Assembly (NCBI GenBank): GCA_023614405.1
Contig: CM042697.1
Coordinates: 306,126,323-306,190,322 of the forward strand
DNA length: 64,000 nucleotides
Direction: 5' to 3'
Source: Avena insularis
Lineage: Eukaryota; Streptophyta; Magnoliopsida; Poales; Poaceae
The notes beneath the pieces are model-generated. The model saw only the letters and a list, made by a program, of their open reading frames with translations. It ran no database searches and was not told the DNA's origin. Below, one piece after another: positions 46,011 to 59,362 of the stretch. A program made the position numbers and the translations under genes. The stretch's first letter is position 1. Each line of letters starts with the position of its first letter.

Positions 46011-47207
46011 TCCTCACACTATCGCTGTTGTCGGCCCTCTCCATGGACGCGATAGGACTAGCCGCCGAAGGAGGCCTAGGGATGGTGGATGACAGAGATA
46101 GTCGCCAGAACAGCTGGGATGGAGATGGTCGGCGCGCCGATAAGTAGCTACTAGGGTAGCGCCCCTGGTCAGGGTGGTGTCAGAGGACCTCTCCTAGTGG
46201 TGCCATGAGTGGCTACGCCATGAGTGGCGGATGAGATGCAAGGGTAGACCGGTGGTGTTGGACAAAGCCCTAAATCTTCTGATTTGGTTGTCTCCCATGT
46301 TGCCCCCACCCAGTTCCTATTTGCTGCGTGGTAGGGCTGGTTCCAGTGGAGGGTCTATCATGTTCGACCACCGCCTTTCTTAATGTTGTCCTAGATCATG
46401 GGCTGCTGGTTGGGTTTGGTGCAGCAGATCTTGTAGGTTGCCAGCGGGTGGCGTGGGGGTTGTTAGATCAGCTTGAATAAAGGAGGCGATCCTAGGATCC
46501 TTCTCACGCCAAGACGAAGATCTACTTGATACTTGGGCGACTCATGCCTAGAGATTGCTGGATCTGATGGGATTCGGTCGCGCATAACCATGTTTTTTCT
46601 GACCGTTTGGTTTGAGAGGGAGCGTTGCGAATCGCTTTAGTATGTTGCCATCATGGTCATGTCTTTAGTTCCATGGTGAAGTCAGTGGTGGAGAATGTCA
46701 TGGAAGCCAAGATTTGAGGACTATAAAGGGTGGTTCGAGTCCTGGTGGTGAAGGTTTGGTGTTTCGTGACTTGGAGTAGCGGCATCAGCAATTAGGGACG
46801 ATAGAATAGGAGAAATTCAGAGTATAAACTTTCAGAGTGAAAACCCAAGGTCTAGCCTTAATTGGTTGTGTCTAACAATAGTCTTGTTGAACACATTGTT
46901 TTGTAAGCTCGGACTTTCACTATGGTAAAAATCTATGATCTATGATCAAGGCGATGATGGTGCTTGTGCACTGTTACCTTCTTAGAGGCGTCGCTTTTGG
47001 AGAAGATGGATTTCTGGTGTTGTTTTGGTGGTGTTTTCTCTCCTACTACAAGGAATAGATCATTGTAGCGGGACTTTTCTTTTTTTAGTTCTTCTTTCTC
47101 TTTTGGTTGTGTGCATTTGTATTACCATTAGGGCATTGTGTTGTTGCAGAGTCTGGGTGTAATTGGTATCTTTATGATATTAATATATTCTCTTTGTCGA
47201 TTTTTTT
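46011..47207 (+). other. Probable degenerate LINE-like (non-LTR) remnant
   Basis: GC-rich, gene-like DNA passes into a T-rich 3' end reading CTGGGTGTAATTGGTATC then TTATGATATTAATATATTC and CTCTTTGTCG. I recognise this from many grass sequences as a dispersed non-LTR-type 3' terminus. No endonuclease or reverse transcriptase frame is left. Confidence 0.45.
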
Positions 47208-48878
47208 AGTTTTTCTACATATGATATTTTTTTACTACATGGGCATACTCAAAATACTGAAAAACTTTTTACATGTTTGCATCATATTAAATAATAGCGC
47301 TAGATTGTTTCGGATCAAACTGCTATCCACGTCGTCCTGATTCTTTTTGGCAGTGGGATGGACGCTGGAGACAATAAAAGGTGTACTCGCAATGGAGCCT
47401 CTCTCTCTAGAGACGGGCCCCGCTGCAGGCTAGGGCGAAAGGTTCCATCCCACTAACGGGTGTGGCGCCCGCCATCATACCGCATGTCGCAGGACAACGG
47501 ACCGTGCGCGCATCAGGGGCCCACCGCCAGTGTATGCAGGCAGTACCATGCTCTATGAGAGACATTCCTAGCACGACATTCCTATGCACCCGCTGTGTGG
47601 CAGGGTTCGCCGAGAGCCTACATGGCGCCGTTAGCTCATGTCAGGCGCCGTTTTTTCATATATGCAGGCATATTACATCACACATTCCTGTGGTAGGTGT
47701 ACATAGAACATGTATATTATAGTACATATTCGTGTGTTAAATTTACATCATGTATCGCAAATATCAGAATTTATGCAAGAAAAAATAAAGGATAAAAAGT
47801 TGACAACTTTAAAGGTATTCGCGTTCCGTGGATGCAACTACCGCCGTTTCCAAGCTACCACCGACTATAGAGAGAACGCATAGATAGACTCTTCTCGGCA
47901 ACGCACAATAGTCATTTGTCTTGGACGCTTCATATGAATTATCATTGCGTTGTGTAAACGGTGATGATAATGGCTATCATACGCACCACTAGGAAGTTAT
48001 CACGGTCGATCATATTTTCTCTTTATTCATGATTGCGAGTGTTTAATTACTCTAATTATTACTACCAGAAAGTTATCACAATCGATTACGTCTGCATATA
48101 GTTTATGATCGCAAGAGTATTTATTTTATATGTTTTACTACTTATTGGTAAAGCATAAATAGCAAAACGTGTCTAAATAGAAAAGTTAGAAAAACATGAA
48201 CATGTAAGAAAAACACGTGGCGCCATAGCCTATGCCGGCTGCGGGTTCTCGTGGTCATGGGGCCCGACCATATCCACCATCGCATCGTAAACTCTAGACA
48301 TGCTCAGTTTCTCACGGACATGGGACTTCATTCATTGTTCAGTTGGAATCCTAGACAGTAGACATGATAGCACCCTTTCTCTCCTACAAGCATTCTGAAG
48401 GATGAGAGCATTCTGTGTTCATAGCCTAGCTGACAACATAGATTCTAGCCGTACGCGGGTTCTCGCAAGCGCTAGCTTAGTTTTCAGCGTTATCCCTCAG
48501 CGAGGTTGTGTGGTGGGTCCTCCTAACGCGAAGTTTTAGTGAGAGACGTGTCCAATATAAAACAGTTCTCTCGGTTATTTGTGTATACATTGCGTTAGCT
48601 AGGTCCTCTCTTTCGAAGTGCACGTCCTACTTCCTATCATCCCCATCATCCGCATGCGTCGGTATAGTGAGAACACCCGTAGCCGGTGATGCTGGTGTCA
48701 ACGGCGGTGAGGCGAAGTAGTACATGCGCGGTGGGACGTCGTTATGTGAGACGAGAAGCGAACACGCTTCGCAGGAAACGAAGGGATTAAGGTTGCTGAT
48801 GGCGGCGGAGTGGAGCACTGGCGAGGGCTCGACTCGTCAATGCCCATTGTTATGGACTTGTGTTTTAGGGAAGAGGGG
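47208..48878. other. Intergenic, no gene recognised
   Basis: Low-complexity and mixed DNA. A diverged duplication of about 75 bp lies at 47993-48130 (GTTATCAC followed by CGAT and TGATTGCGAGTGTTTAATTA or variants). A GC-richer part at 47380-47700 shows no domain. Confidence 0.5.
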
Positions 48879-49027
48879 TGATAACCCCCAAGTGCCGGGG
48901 ATCACCGTAGTACAATTCGATAAGTATTTGACTGTCGAACCCACAAGGAGGTGAAGGTAAACTATCTATTCTCTAAAGCCCTATAACCCACTTATATTGC
49001 CTTCTATGCAAATCTAGGATCTAAAGT
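48879..49027. mobile_element. Terminal fragment of a Gypsy-type LTR
   Basis: TGATAACCCCCAAGTGCCGG, then GTCGAACCCACAAGGAGGTG, is a typical start of a common grass Gypsy LTR (in one orientation). It is interrupted by the CACTA end at 49028, and the rest is not seen. Confidence 0.4.
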
Positions 49028-51833
49028 CACTACAAGAAATCTGGTGATACATGACCCTCCATATTGGTCACTGAAAGTTCATAGTTTTTAATTTATGACC
49101 TTTTTGTGACCAAGTACAGATGGTCAAAAGCTGAGCGTCACTAGTTAAACACCACGACCTTTTTTCTAAATTGGTCATAGACGTTTATGACCAATATAGA
49201 TGGTCACAGATTCTATGACCAACGGTATTGGTCATAGACTGTCTGCCCTATCCATGTAGGATCCTACGTGGCCGATCCTACATGACAAATCCATGAACAA
49301 TTGGAAAGGTCGTCTATCAGATTTAGCCCATTCTATTTAGGTGTTTTACATGGGCCAAACACAATAATTATGATATTTTTACATGGCCTGCTTGGCTATT
49401 TGTAGTCCATTTCTATTTAGGCCTTGGCATTTTAGTGTTCATTTCTTGTTTGGGTCATAGCATTTTTCAGTATATTTCTCTTGGGACTTCGCCTTTTTGT
49501 GGTTCAGTTCTTTATTTGGGCTTGGACTTACATGGTCCATTTTCAGCCTTATGTCAGTATTATGGGACATTATTTGGGTCGTGGCCCTTTTAGTACAGTC
49601 AGGTTTCAATTTCTACTATTTAGAGTCAATAAACCACATTTAAGCAAGATAATCATAAAAACATAGGCATAATTTATTTAATAGTAAGTTATGCTTATAA
49701 GACCCAAGGATGTGGATTAACGATAAATACAATAAGGCACTGCTATGATTACAGACAAGTAGACATGACAAACAGCAAGCACGACACAAGATACAACAAG
49801 CATTACACACAACAAGCAGGGCACCGCTTCCAGCAATCACAACATACTCCAGTCATGTTCGCCTCCAGCAAGCACAACACGCTCTAGTCATGTTCGTCTC
49901 CAGCAAGCACAACACACTCTAGTCCTGTTCGCCTCCAGCAAGCACAATGTCAAACTGTAAAGGAAGATATGAATGCATCATCCTTGTTGTTAACTACTTT
50001 GAACCATTACCACAAACAAAAGGGCATGGGTGCAAACTCTCTAGTACCCGATAAGCATCACTGTGACATCCCTGTAGCAAGTAGGAACGAGCCATCCACA
50101 AACACATCTACAACTGAGTGGTTATTTCATTCTGCTAGCTACAACACAAGGATAAACAAGGTCAACAAGCTTAATATGATATAATAGAGTGGCAAGTATA
50201 GAGAATGGAAGAACGTGAGTACTTTTTCATAGAAGATGTATTAAGAACAATGCATACTTACTGCTAAAATGCAAGATAAAGAAGCCTCCTGAGCAAGACA
50301 TCATTATTGAGCCAACAGAGTGAACATATATGAACAGAACCAATCAAAATACCCAACTAAACATGACTTCAAATTGAAGACCACAAACATTACTTTGACA
50401 GAACCAACCGAGAAAAATCAGACAAAGTCTAGGTAATATTTCATAGTAGATGGAAGAAATCTAAGCCACATACATAACTGTAATCCATTATAACAAATAG
50501 CAATTTCCCTTGAGTACAATATCCATAGCAAGCAACCAAATTTCAGGATGATATTAACAGATTGATGATCTTGATCAAAATCTATAGTGATACAAAAATC
50601 CATGACTCCAACTGCCAACTTCTCATACTAATATGTATAGGAGTGATTACCATTGCACCAGGACCACCGGGTGATCCCAAGCCATATGTATCAATGGGCA
50701 TGCTAATGCTGTACATTCAACCTATTTAGGGTACATGAAAATTGAAAGAAGTCGTGAAAAACAGTGTCATGGCATTCAGGTCAGATCTAAAAACACCTTC
50801 TATTTCAGAAACAGTGGAAAAAGAATTGATACTCTGCAACATCGATAAAAGCACACAACAAGAAATCAAGAAGTAATTATCTATTTCACACTTATCATAG
50901 TTATCACCGCTTCTTTCTTGCTACAACCAATTCATATATGGACCTGATATGAAAAACAATATTAAAGAACTAGATGCATCAAGAAGGACAACTGGTTCAA
51001 AGTATCATGAGCTACACCCCTTCTCCACCAATTTTTTGACACCACAGGAGGGCACCACCACCACCAGAACACCATTGGTGGGCACCAAGAACCGAATGTC
51101 AGCAAGCGTTCAACATAGATCAATTCCTAGAAGAGCATCAGTGAAGCATACAAGTAGACCACAAGCAGATGGATCACAAGTTAACATCACAAGTTACCAA
51201 CCTATCCCATTATCACGTCCCAATTAGCTATTGGTAATACAACAACCTAACAAGAATGCATGACATGAACTAGGTCAACAAGGTTTGCAGGCCATAGGGA
51301 GATACACCTAGAATTATCTATTAACTTGCAATCCTCAAATTGTCATGAACTGATGTTAAAGGGGCCCTATGTGGCCAATCTATCAATATTAGATCAAGTA
51401 TATAAAATGCTTATGACCATATGGTTACGCAAATGAGATGCTGTGATAGCACACATATATCAAAATAGAAGCAGCATATGAGTAAATTCTAGTGCCCAAA
51501 TGCATCCGTTCAGTACACATTAAGCCTGGTAGACAATAAATTTTTTACACATCCAGCCAGATGACCTACACTATTTTTTTTACAAAACCACGCAGCAAAA
51601 ATCCAACATAAGCATAGGAGACATTAACCAAGCATGACAGGTACAACTCATATAATCAAACAATCTTGAGTAAATTTACAATATAGCAAGAGGGTACAAT
51701 AGACATTCAGAAGTCAGAACCAAGCATGCAGATCATTAACCATGTGTTCAAAACCTCGACTACTTACTTGCGTGGCCAGCATCTAGGAGGGCAGAGAGGA
51801 GGACGTCTTGGGACTTCTTCTCTGGCTCCAGCG
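49028..51833. mobile_element. CACTA (En/Spm-type) transposon, one end
   Basis: CACTACAAGAAATC at 49028 is the CACTA terminal motif. Subterminal repeats follow at 49050-49240: TATGACC, TTGGTCATA and TGGTCA recur many times in both orientations, as expected for transposase-binding sites. GATCCTACGTGG/GATCCTACATG occur near 49258-49290. No transposase frame was identified. The opposite end (ending TAGTG) was not found; the sequence runs to the Gypsy LTR at 51834, which probably interrupted or truncated it. Confidence 0.65.
49825..49950. repeat. 35-bp minisatellite, about 3.5 units
   Basis: Units at 49854-49888 and 49889-49923 are almost identical (TCCAGCAAGCACAACAC core). A partial third unit runs to about 49950, and a shorter degenerate unit precedes them at 49825-49853. 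Confidence 0.85.
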
Positions 51834-54800
51834 TGCGGTAACCCAGCATACCACTACATGATGTAGTACACTATAGTCGTTGACATAACACCAATGAAAC
51901 ACCGTTCACTAGTATTACATCCCTCAGAGTAGTACAACAGAAACATAGCAGGTCCAAGACATGACTATAGGTTACAACTCAACTCTTTACACAAGATCCA
52001 GAGAATACTCTAGGTTAAATAGAGAGAAAGAAACTTCTTATGAAGAAGAATCAAGAATAAATAACTCATAGCTACCATACTTACAAAACTAGTAGCTGAA
52101 CTACTGGCTTGCATTGCTGCTATTGCAATACTCTACAGAAGTAGGTTCTATGGTTAGAAATTCTATTCTTATCTAATCAGCAACTTCGTCTTCCCTTGAG
52201 TTGCTGTATATGTTGACTTTCTTGACTTCCTTGAAGAGCTTCATATTTTGATGATAATTCCTGGAGCAAAACTTGATGTAGATGTCGTCTATACCGGCTT
52301 TAGAACCTAGCAAGGGTTAAGAAGATACTTTGAGTACGAACGTACTCAGCAAGTCCACTAGAAAAGGAGTGTTTGATGCACTATAACTACAGCCACAGAC
52401 CATAGGTCATAGGCAATGCAAGTTTTCATAAACGTTTCTTCAAAGGTTGCTTTTATTCTGAAAAGCTATGTCCGTCAGCCTTCACGGGTTTACCAGAACC
52501 TTCATGGGGCTCCTTTCCCACCGTGTTTGTAGCTCCTTCCCGGAACAGGGAGTAACAATTTACAGTTCTTACACTCTGCAGAGGTGCATCACTTTACCGA
52601 TGAGAGATCTTAGCTTTGTTGCACATCCGGGCCATGAACCCGTTCACACTTCCTTGGTGTGAGTCCCAGACTAAGACCCAAGCCAATCACTGCCTTCTCC
52701 GCGACCCCACATGTCTCCTTGGTGTACGCCAGCCCACCTATTGAATTACGGAAATGGCAATACAGACCGTTCAGATGCCGGAACTATCGTGGGACATTGA
52801 GGGCTCCCACCCATATGCTGCATATCCTCTACGAATTACCATAAATAATATGCATGCTACGAGTGATAACAGCCACGACCCGCACATCCAGCTCCATGCG
52901 AGAGGGAAAAGATACAGCTGAGTTCTCCATCCCATTCCAAATCTCATGGTCAACGCGTAATATACGGCGCAAGAATCACTGGCGACATTGGTTGTTAAGT
53001 CCTAGATAATATGTTCCTTTACCACTGGAACTCTTATAGTAGGTTATTACCTCATGGTAAATAACCTATAATCATATTATTATGAAAATAGTGTTTTCTG
53101 ACCTTTTTCAAATGCAGGTGATGACAACACTAGGTTTATAAAATACTTTACAGAAAATAATCAAAGGACATGAGCAAGTGTGAACTTGCCTTTTGTGATT
53201 GCAAGATTATGCACTCACGGTCTTCAAGACAATATAAGGTCCAATAGCGGAAATCTGCATCATTGGTCCGGTAAGGACTAATGTTTAAAGAAGCAAGATG
53301 CTTTTATGCATAAGTAATGTAATGCAAGTTGATAAACACGAATCCCGAGAATAACGTTGTTCTAGGGTTTGGATACTGGAAAGGGTTTCCTTGGGATGTG
53401 TTGCCCTTTTAGATTAAGTTTCATATATGTGCTTCTTATTAAGGCTTGTGTGCGTTGTGGAAAACAACATGTATTTATACAACAATAAAATATACAGTAT
53501 GAAATGCTACATAAGGTTGCTTACATCTTAATTGTTTATCTTCAAGTTTTACTTTATAAGTAATGTCACCTATAAAAAATTTAAGTATTAGCAATCTTAT
53601 TATACAAGTAAAGTATAAAGTAAAGTGATTGTGATTAGTTGTTATTTGTTTTTTTTGAAGTGGCAAAACGAATAACTTTTGAAGAAAATCTTACTAAATT
53701 AGGCGAAAGTATTTAAGCTTTTAAGTTAATCTTAGGAGGTGTTCTTTCTAGTTATAGTCTTTAAGTCAGAAAGAATTGCCTTTACTAGAATAATGAAATT
53801 AGTAGTATTTGAGACTTATCTATATTGGGTTTTAACTGGGTTGGTTTGGTATTAAGATGCTTTATAACTTAATTATAGCAGACCAAAGTTAACTATAAAA
53901 CATGTAATAAAGTATTTAGTATTATATTTAAAGTTTGGTAGACTAAAGTTAACTTTAAAACATAGATGGAATTTAGGTGTAATGCTTGTTATTTTGTTTA
54001 TTTTATATTGTATCCTTAGAGTTACTTAAGAATGGCATTACTTCTATTGGAGTAGTGATTTCTTTACATTTTAATGGTATAAAGGAATTTACCTTCTGAT
54101 AAGAGTGTGGTTAATGTTTGTGAATAAGTAAACAATATTTTTTATTACTTATGAACTCACTTATAGTGTTTTGATTTGTTTATGAACTTGTGGTTACAAT
54201 AAAGAATGGTTTTTATCTTATTACAATTATTCTTGGAGATTTGATATTAGATAAGAATTCTTTTATAAAATAATTTATACTTAAGGTTGAAGGATCATTC
54301 AATAAGATTGCATTTAAATGGTGTTAGATCATTTTGACTTCATAATGTTAGTATTTAAGATTAATACTATTTATTACATTTAACTGTTTAATTTAAGAAA
54401 TATTAACAAATTTTATTTGTCATTTTATGAATTATTAACTAAAGAAATAGGTTTAAATTCAAGTTATGAAGGTGTTTAACTTTTTATTTAACTCAAAAGT
54501 GGAATACCACATTTTTAACATGTAGGTATTATTTTTGTGATCATTTTGGTATATTATATTTATTGTTGTGGTTTTAAATAATAAGATATGATTTTAATAA
54601 GGTTTATTACTTTATAAATACTTAATAAATAATAAATATTTAATTAAGAGGAATAATAATGCATGATTATAGTTTTAAACTCTAATTCTTATTTTTCTAA
54701 GATTTTTGGTATTTTATTTAGATTTTTAACATTTACCATTATTAAAATATTAATTATCAAAGTATTAAAACTTTGTAAAGTGTTTATTAAATAATATTTA

Positions 54801-57800
54801 TTTAAATAATCATCATAATAATATTTAATAATAGTTTTAAGTTGTAGATTTCATTTTTCTAAACATTTTCATATATTATAGTATTTTTCTGATTTATAAA
54901 ACAAAAGATATTAAATTTACAATATTTAATCATTTTATTTTATTTTGGAATTAATATGATTTTATTTAATTCCTAAACAGAAAAGACATGGCGCACCTAG
55001 ACTAGATCTACCCACGGTCATTGACGGTGGGCGATGTCACGTCATCATCCGTCTGAGGACCGAAATCAAACCGGGCGACCGATGACAGTGATGTCAGGAT
55101 GACATCATCCAGGGATGAACCTCCCAGATCGATTACCGATCGAAGTTTTTTGCTCGCGCGTGCGACTGAGATCATGTATCAGAAAGGGGGCATCACGAGG
55201 TGCATTATAGTGCCGGCGCAACCCTCAAATGGTCACCGGAGTGCAGTCCACGATGGCGACTAGCGGCTATGCACCGCGGCGTTCGTCGGTGGCTCGATTC
55301 AGGAAGCAAGCGAGGCAAAGGAAGATGGTGGCATGTTCAGTAGCTCACCTGGAATGCAGAGAAGTGGTCGTGGAGGCGAGGTACAGCTTGAATCGATGGC
55401 GAGCGCGACAGCCAGAGGCGAGGAACGAGGATCCGATTGCGTCAGAAGAGACCTCGCCCGCATGCATGCTTCGGGGCAATCAACGGAGACGAACGAGGCG
55501 GAGCTCCCAGACATCTCGGCGAGTCAAGAGATGGTCAGACGTGACCGGAACGACAAACACCGGTGAGCCAGGTTTTCGGCTACTGGGAGAAATCGAAGAG
55601 GAAGAAGGGAATTAGGGTTCTCCGGCGGCGTTTAGGCTACTTGTAGACGACCATGAGCGGTGGCGTGGATCTTGGCATGACCGGACGTCATGGCGCGGAG
55701 GCGGACGGCGGCGATGCTGACAGGCAGCTGCTTGTGACGTCGGGGAGGAAGACGATGATGTATTTTTCACGGAAAACCCCCTAGCTATTTTTCTGATTTG
55801 CTCCACAGTCCCTCCTCGGTCCCACTTGTCAACCAGAGAGAAAGGCAGGCTAGGCTGGTCTTGGGCTGTTATCGGGCTTCGGTTGGGTGACTGGAGTTGC
55901 TCGTGGGCGATGGATAAGAAAGAGGAAATGGGCCGTGGGCCAGATTTGGCGTGTCCTCTGTTTTTTCCTGGTTTTATTCCTTTTTCATTTTTTGTTTTGT
56001 TTTCAGGTTTGTATTTTATATTTGGTTTGAACTTTTCTTTTTTGAAATTTTATTTGCTGAATACTTGCAGCAACAATAGAGTTATTAAGAATCTATTTGT
56101 GAACTTTTATTATGTATTGTGATATTTTCTTTATTTCCTTTATATTTATCCTTTTTCTATTATTATTTGTGAGACCCTTAATATGAATTTAATTTGACAA
56201 AAATTCATAAACTTATCATAGAATGTATTACCACTAACTAATGAGATTTTATTTACATTAATATATAATATTAGGGCGACTTTTATATTTATTGGTACTT
56301 CATTATTATTTGATACATAAAGTTTTGAGTACTTAATAGGGTTTGAAATTATAAAGGCTTACCCTAGGGTTTTAGGATTCTTAATACATTTATTTTCTTT
56401 TGTTGATGTGAATAAAGATTAATGGCTAATCGTATAGTCTTTATGTTGGAGAATTTAATAATATCACCATTCAAAGTAAAATAGTGGATTTGTTTTCTAG
56501 GATAACTTATGAGAAAGAATTGATAAAGTTAATTCTTAAGCACATAAGATAATGATGATTAAAAATGACAAAGATGTGCTCAGGTGATTTGATATAGTAA
56601 ATATTTCTATAAACCATTGTGGAAACAAGATGATAGATCAATTATTTGAGATGGATACTCTATTTGGTTAAAGATTTAGGGTTTAAGCTTTAACAAGGAT
56701 TCCTATATTCCATACATCATAATTCTGGGCTTCTAATCAAGGAATTGCTTTCCTAGATATATTACTTCTCTATGCCCATATTCATGTGCTAACATGATGA
56801 GCTTTACTTTACAGAACATTCTTATCCACCTTTTATTCTTCTAAATCCATTTGTAATTCCAATGAGCTTAACACTAAAGCTTTCATAATCTTCTCATACT
56901 CTTCCATAATAATCCTTCACTAATATAACTTTAATAGATGTATTCATCAAATCCTACTTCACTTCAAGTGCTTAGTATTTCCAAAGAGGAAAATACTACT
57001 TATTTAATCCAAGGTTGCTCTAACATCATTTTAATCATAGTTCCTTCTCTCTACTTAACTCCAATATCTAACATTCCAACCTCACATTATATTAATGTGA
57101 CTAGTAATGACTAATCTAGGATAATATATCTATACTATGGTTCAATCATGTTTTATCCACCAATGTCACTTATACTTGGTATAAGCATTCAATATTGGTG
57201 AATAAGGCATGATCATTATGATCCTTTGATCCTTTATGGTTCAGGTTTCCAGTTGACTAAACAAGGCTTCTTCAATACAACACTACAGTTGTATTCTAAT
57301 TATCTTATGTTTAGCTCTATTGGATTAAGAGATATAATTCATTTACTATACCTACTTGATCCAATAGGACTACTCCTGGTAACTATCTTTAGACTTCATT
57401 CTTGTAATCTTCTTTGTTACCATATTGATTTGATTTCCTCAAATCATTCCCATCCTATAGATGACATCTAGAACTAGCATCACTACTTATCTCTTCTTAC
57501 TTCTTTCTTTATAAGCCTTAAGTGAATGCTATAATAAGGACAAGAGTTTATAGATCAAGAATTAATAGGTTAAGAATTGGTGAATCAATAGTTGATTACT
57601 CAATATTGATGAACAACAAATATAAGGATATGATTCAATAGACATGATAAAGATTGATATGGAAAGAAAGATTTATGGTGACTGATCTTGACTTGGTTTC
57701 TTTCCTACTCAATCTCACTAAAGAGTAATAGTTAGGGATTTCCATGATACACATGGTATAAGTAGATAAGATTAAGATATTGTTGTTACATTCTTATTAT

Positions 57801-58156
57801 TTGTGTTATATCCTTAACTTAGTACTCATGAGTGATTATAATGAATACTATGATATGATCACCTAAGGATCAAATATAAATCATTAAGTAATGTATTAGG
57901 GTTTAGTTTTATTCCATTTGATCTACCCTTAGATCAAATCATGTTTACCCAAAATAAGATTTTAACAAAGGTCCTATTGAAACTCATCGTAGTCAACTTG
58001 ATGATCTACTTCAATTCCGTCAAGTTAAGAGAAGCTTCAATCACTTTGACAAGTTTTTATTGAAAATCACGAAAATTATTCAGATTTTCCATGCATGAAT
58101 GCAATGCACACATCTGTGTTTAGCTTATTTCTAAGCTCTAATGCTTGGATGTTACG
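51834..58156 (-). mobile_element. Probable 3' LTR of a long-LTR Gypsy element (about 6.3 kb)
   Basis: The right border is GGATGTTACG followed by a polypurine tract (plus strand CCTCTCCCCCTTAAAA), the standard 3' LTR start of such elements. The left border near TGCGGTAACCCAGC is less certain. The order of parts matches the 3.2-kb and 4.0-kb LTRs in this window: a U5-like end with ACATCCCTCAGAG, a moderately GC-rich stretch (52440-52950), AT-rich DNA, a GC-rich gene-like block (54990-55960), then an AT-rich U3 ending in TGTTAC. A hidden insertion inside cannot be excluded. Confidence 0.5.
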
Positions 58157-59362
58157 GCCTCTCCCCCTTAAAATAAACTTCGTCCTCAAAGTTCGCATAC
58201 TCTCACGTTTTAGAGTAAGGAATTGTCTTGCATTGATTACGATTGGTCTCAACTCCATGGTAACCTCAGTGGGAATAATTGTAATATCCCATATCCAAAT
58301 CTTTTCCTTGAATCCTCATCATGCTCAACAATCTTTAACTTAGTGTCTCCAATACTCCAAAATTATTTTTACTTTAGTCCCTTAGGGATATATCCTTATT
58401 ACAAAATCCTCAATCTGGGGTCTCTTCTTTAGTTGATTTTCCTAATTAGGTATCCTAATCTAATTCCCTTACTTGATCATTGAACTTCCTTGCTAAACTA
58501 TATAAGGTCTGGGAAGTCTCATTAGAACAGGGTTTTAAATTTATTATTAAATAGTGTGGTCAAAATACTAGTCTTTGATTTGTCATTGTATGAGTTGTAC
58601 TGGTAATACTTCCGAATATTGGTTTTGAACACATTTAGTCCAAACCCATTTGAATTTCTTATTTCTCTACACATGTCAAATTAGATGTGTTATGTTACCT
58701 CTTAAGGATCACTTAAGAGTTGTTTATTTTAGAATTAGTCGGTTAGGATTAATCTTTTATCACCTTCAAGCTTTTACCTTATTAGGCTTTGGATAATCTT
58801 TCATTATCACCTATAGTACTTTTTCAACTTTCATTTATAATGTTTAATCTCCCCCTTAGGGTTTACTAATAGTCTTCAAACTATCTATTTAGTATTTTTT
58901 GGCTTAATAATTAGAATATGGACTCTATCCATCTTATACTCTACCTGGTTAGAGTTTGATGAAATATTGTACGGTGTATCCACACAGTTGTGGATCTCCG
59001 AAGCAAATCTTTCAGCACTATATGTCGTACTTACTATTGGATATTTTCGATTTGATAGGTCTATTTTCACGAATAGTCTCGAAAGACGATCGCTTAAGTT
59101 TTATACTCCTTTAGGTCTTACTTAGCTTAGGCCAAATTTTATGCTCTTTATGCCACTTTTAAGATAATCTGGTTAACTATGTCAACCAATTACCAGCTGC
59201 GGACAAGATACCAACTGTGGATCAATTACTAGCTATGGATCAAATACCAGCTGCGGATAATTACCAGTTGCGAACCATCCTAGGGTGTATGTATTACCCT
59301 ACGGTTCCCGACATACTTCTAGCATTCTCTCTGAATTGTAAGAGATTGAATACCATTTTGGA
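58157..59362 (-). other. Polypurine tract and stub of Gypsy internal region
   Basis: The first about 50 bp read on the minus strand encode NFEDEVYFKGE, the typical end of this Gypsy pol, with the polypurine tract AAGGGGGAGAGGC at 58157-58170. Further left in that orientation no coding sequence is recognised, so the internal region is truncated. The next Gypsy LTR starts at 59363. Confidence 0.55.
59188..59276. repeat. 18-bp tandem array, about five units
   Basis: Consensus AATTACCAGCTGCGGATC with one or two changes per unit, ending just before CATCCTAGGG. Each unit contains a CAGCTG-like palindrome. Confidence 0.8.
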
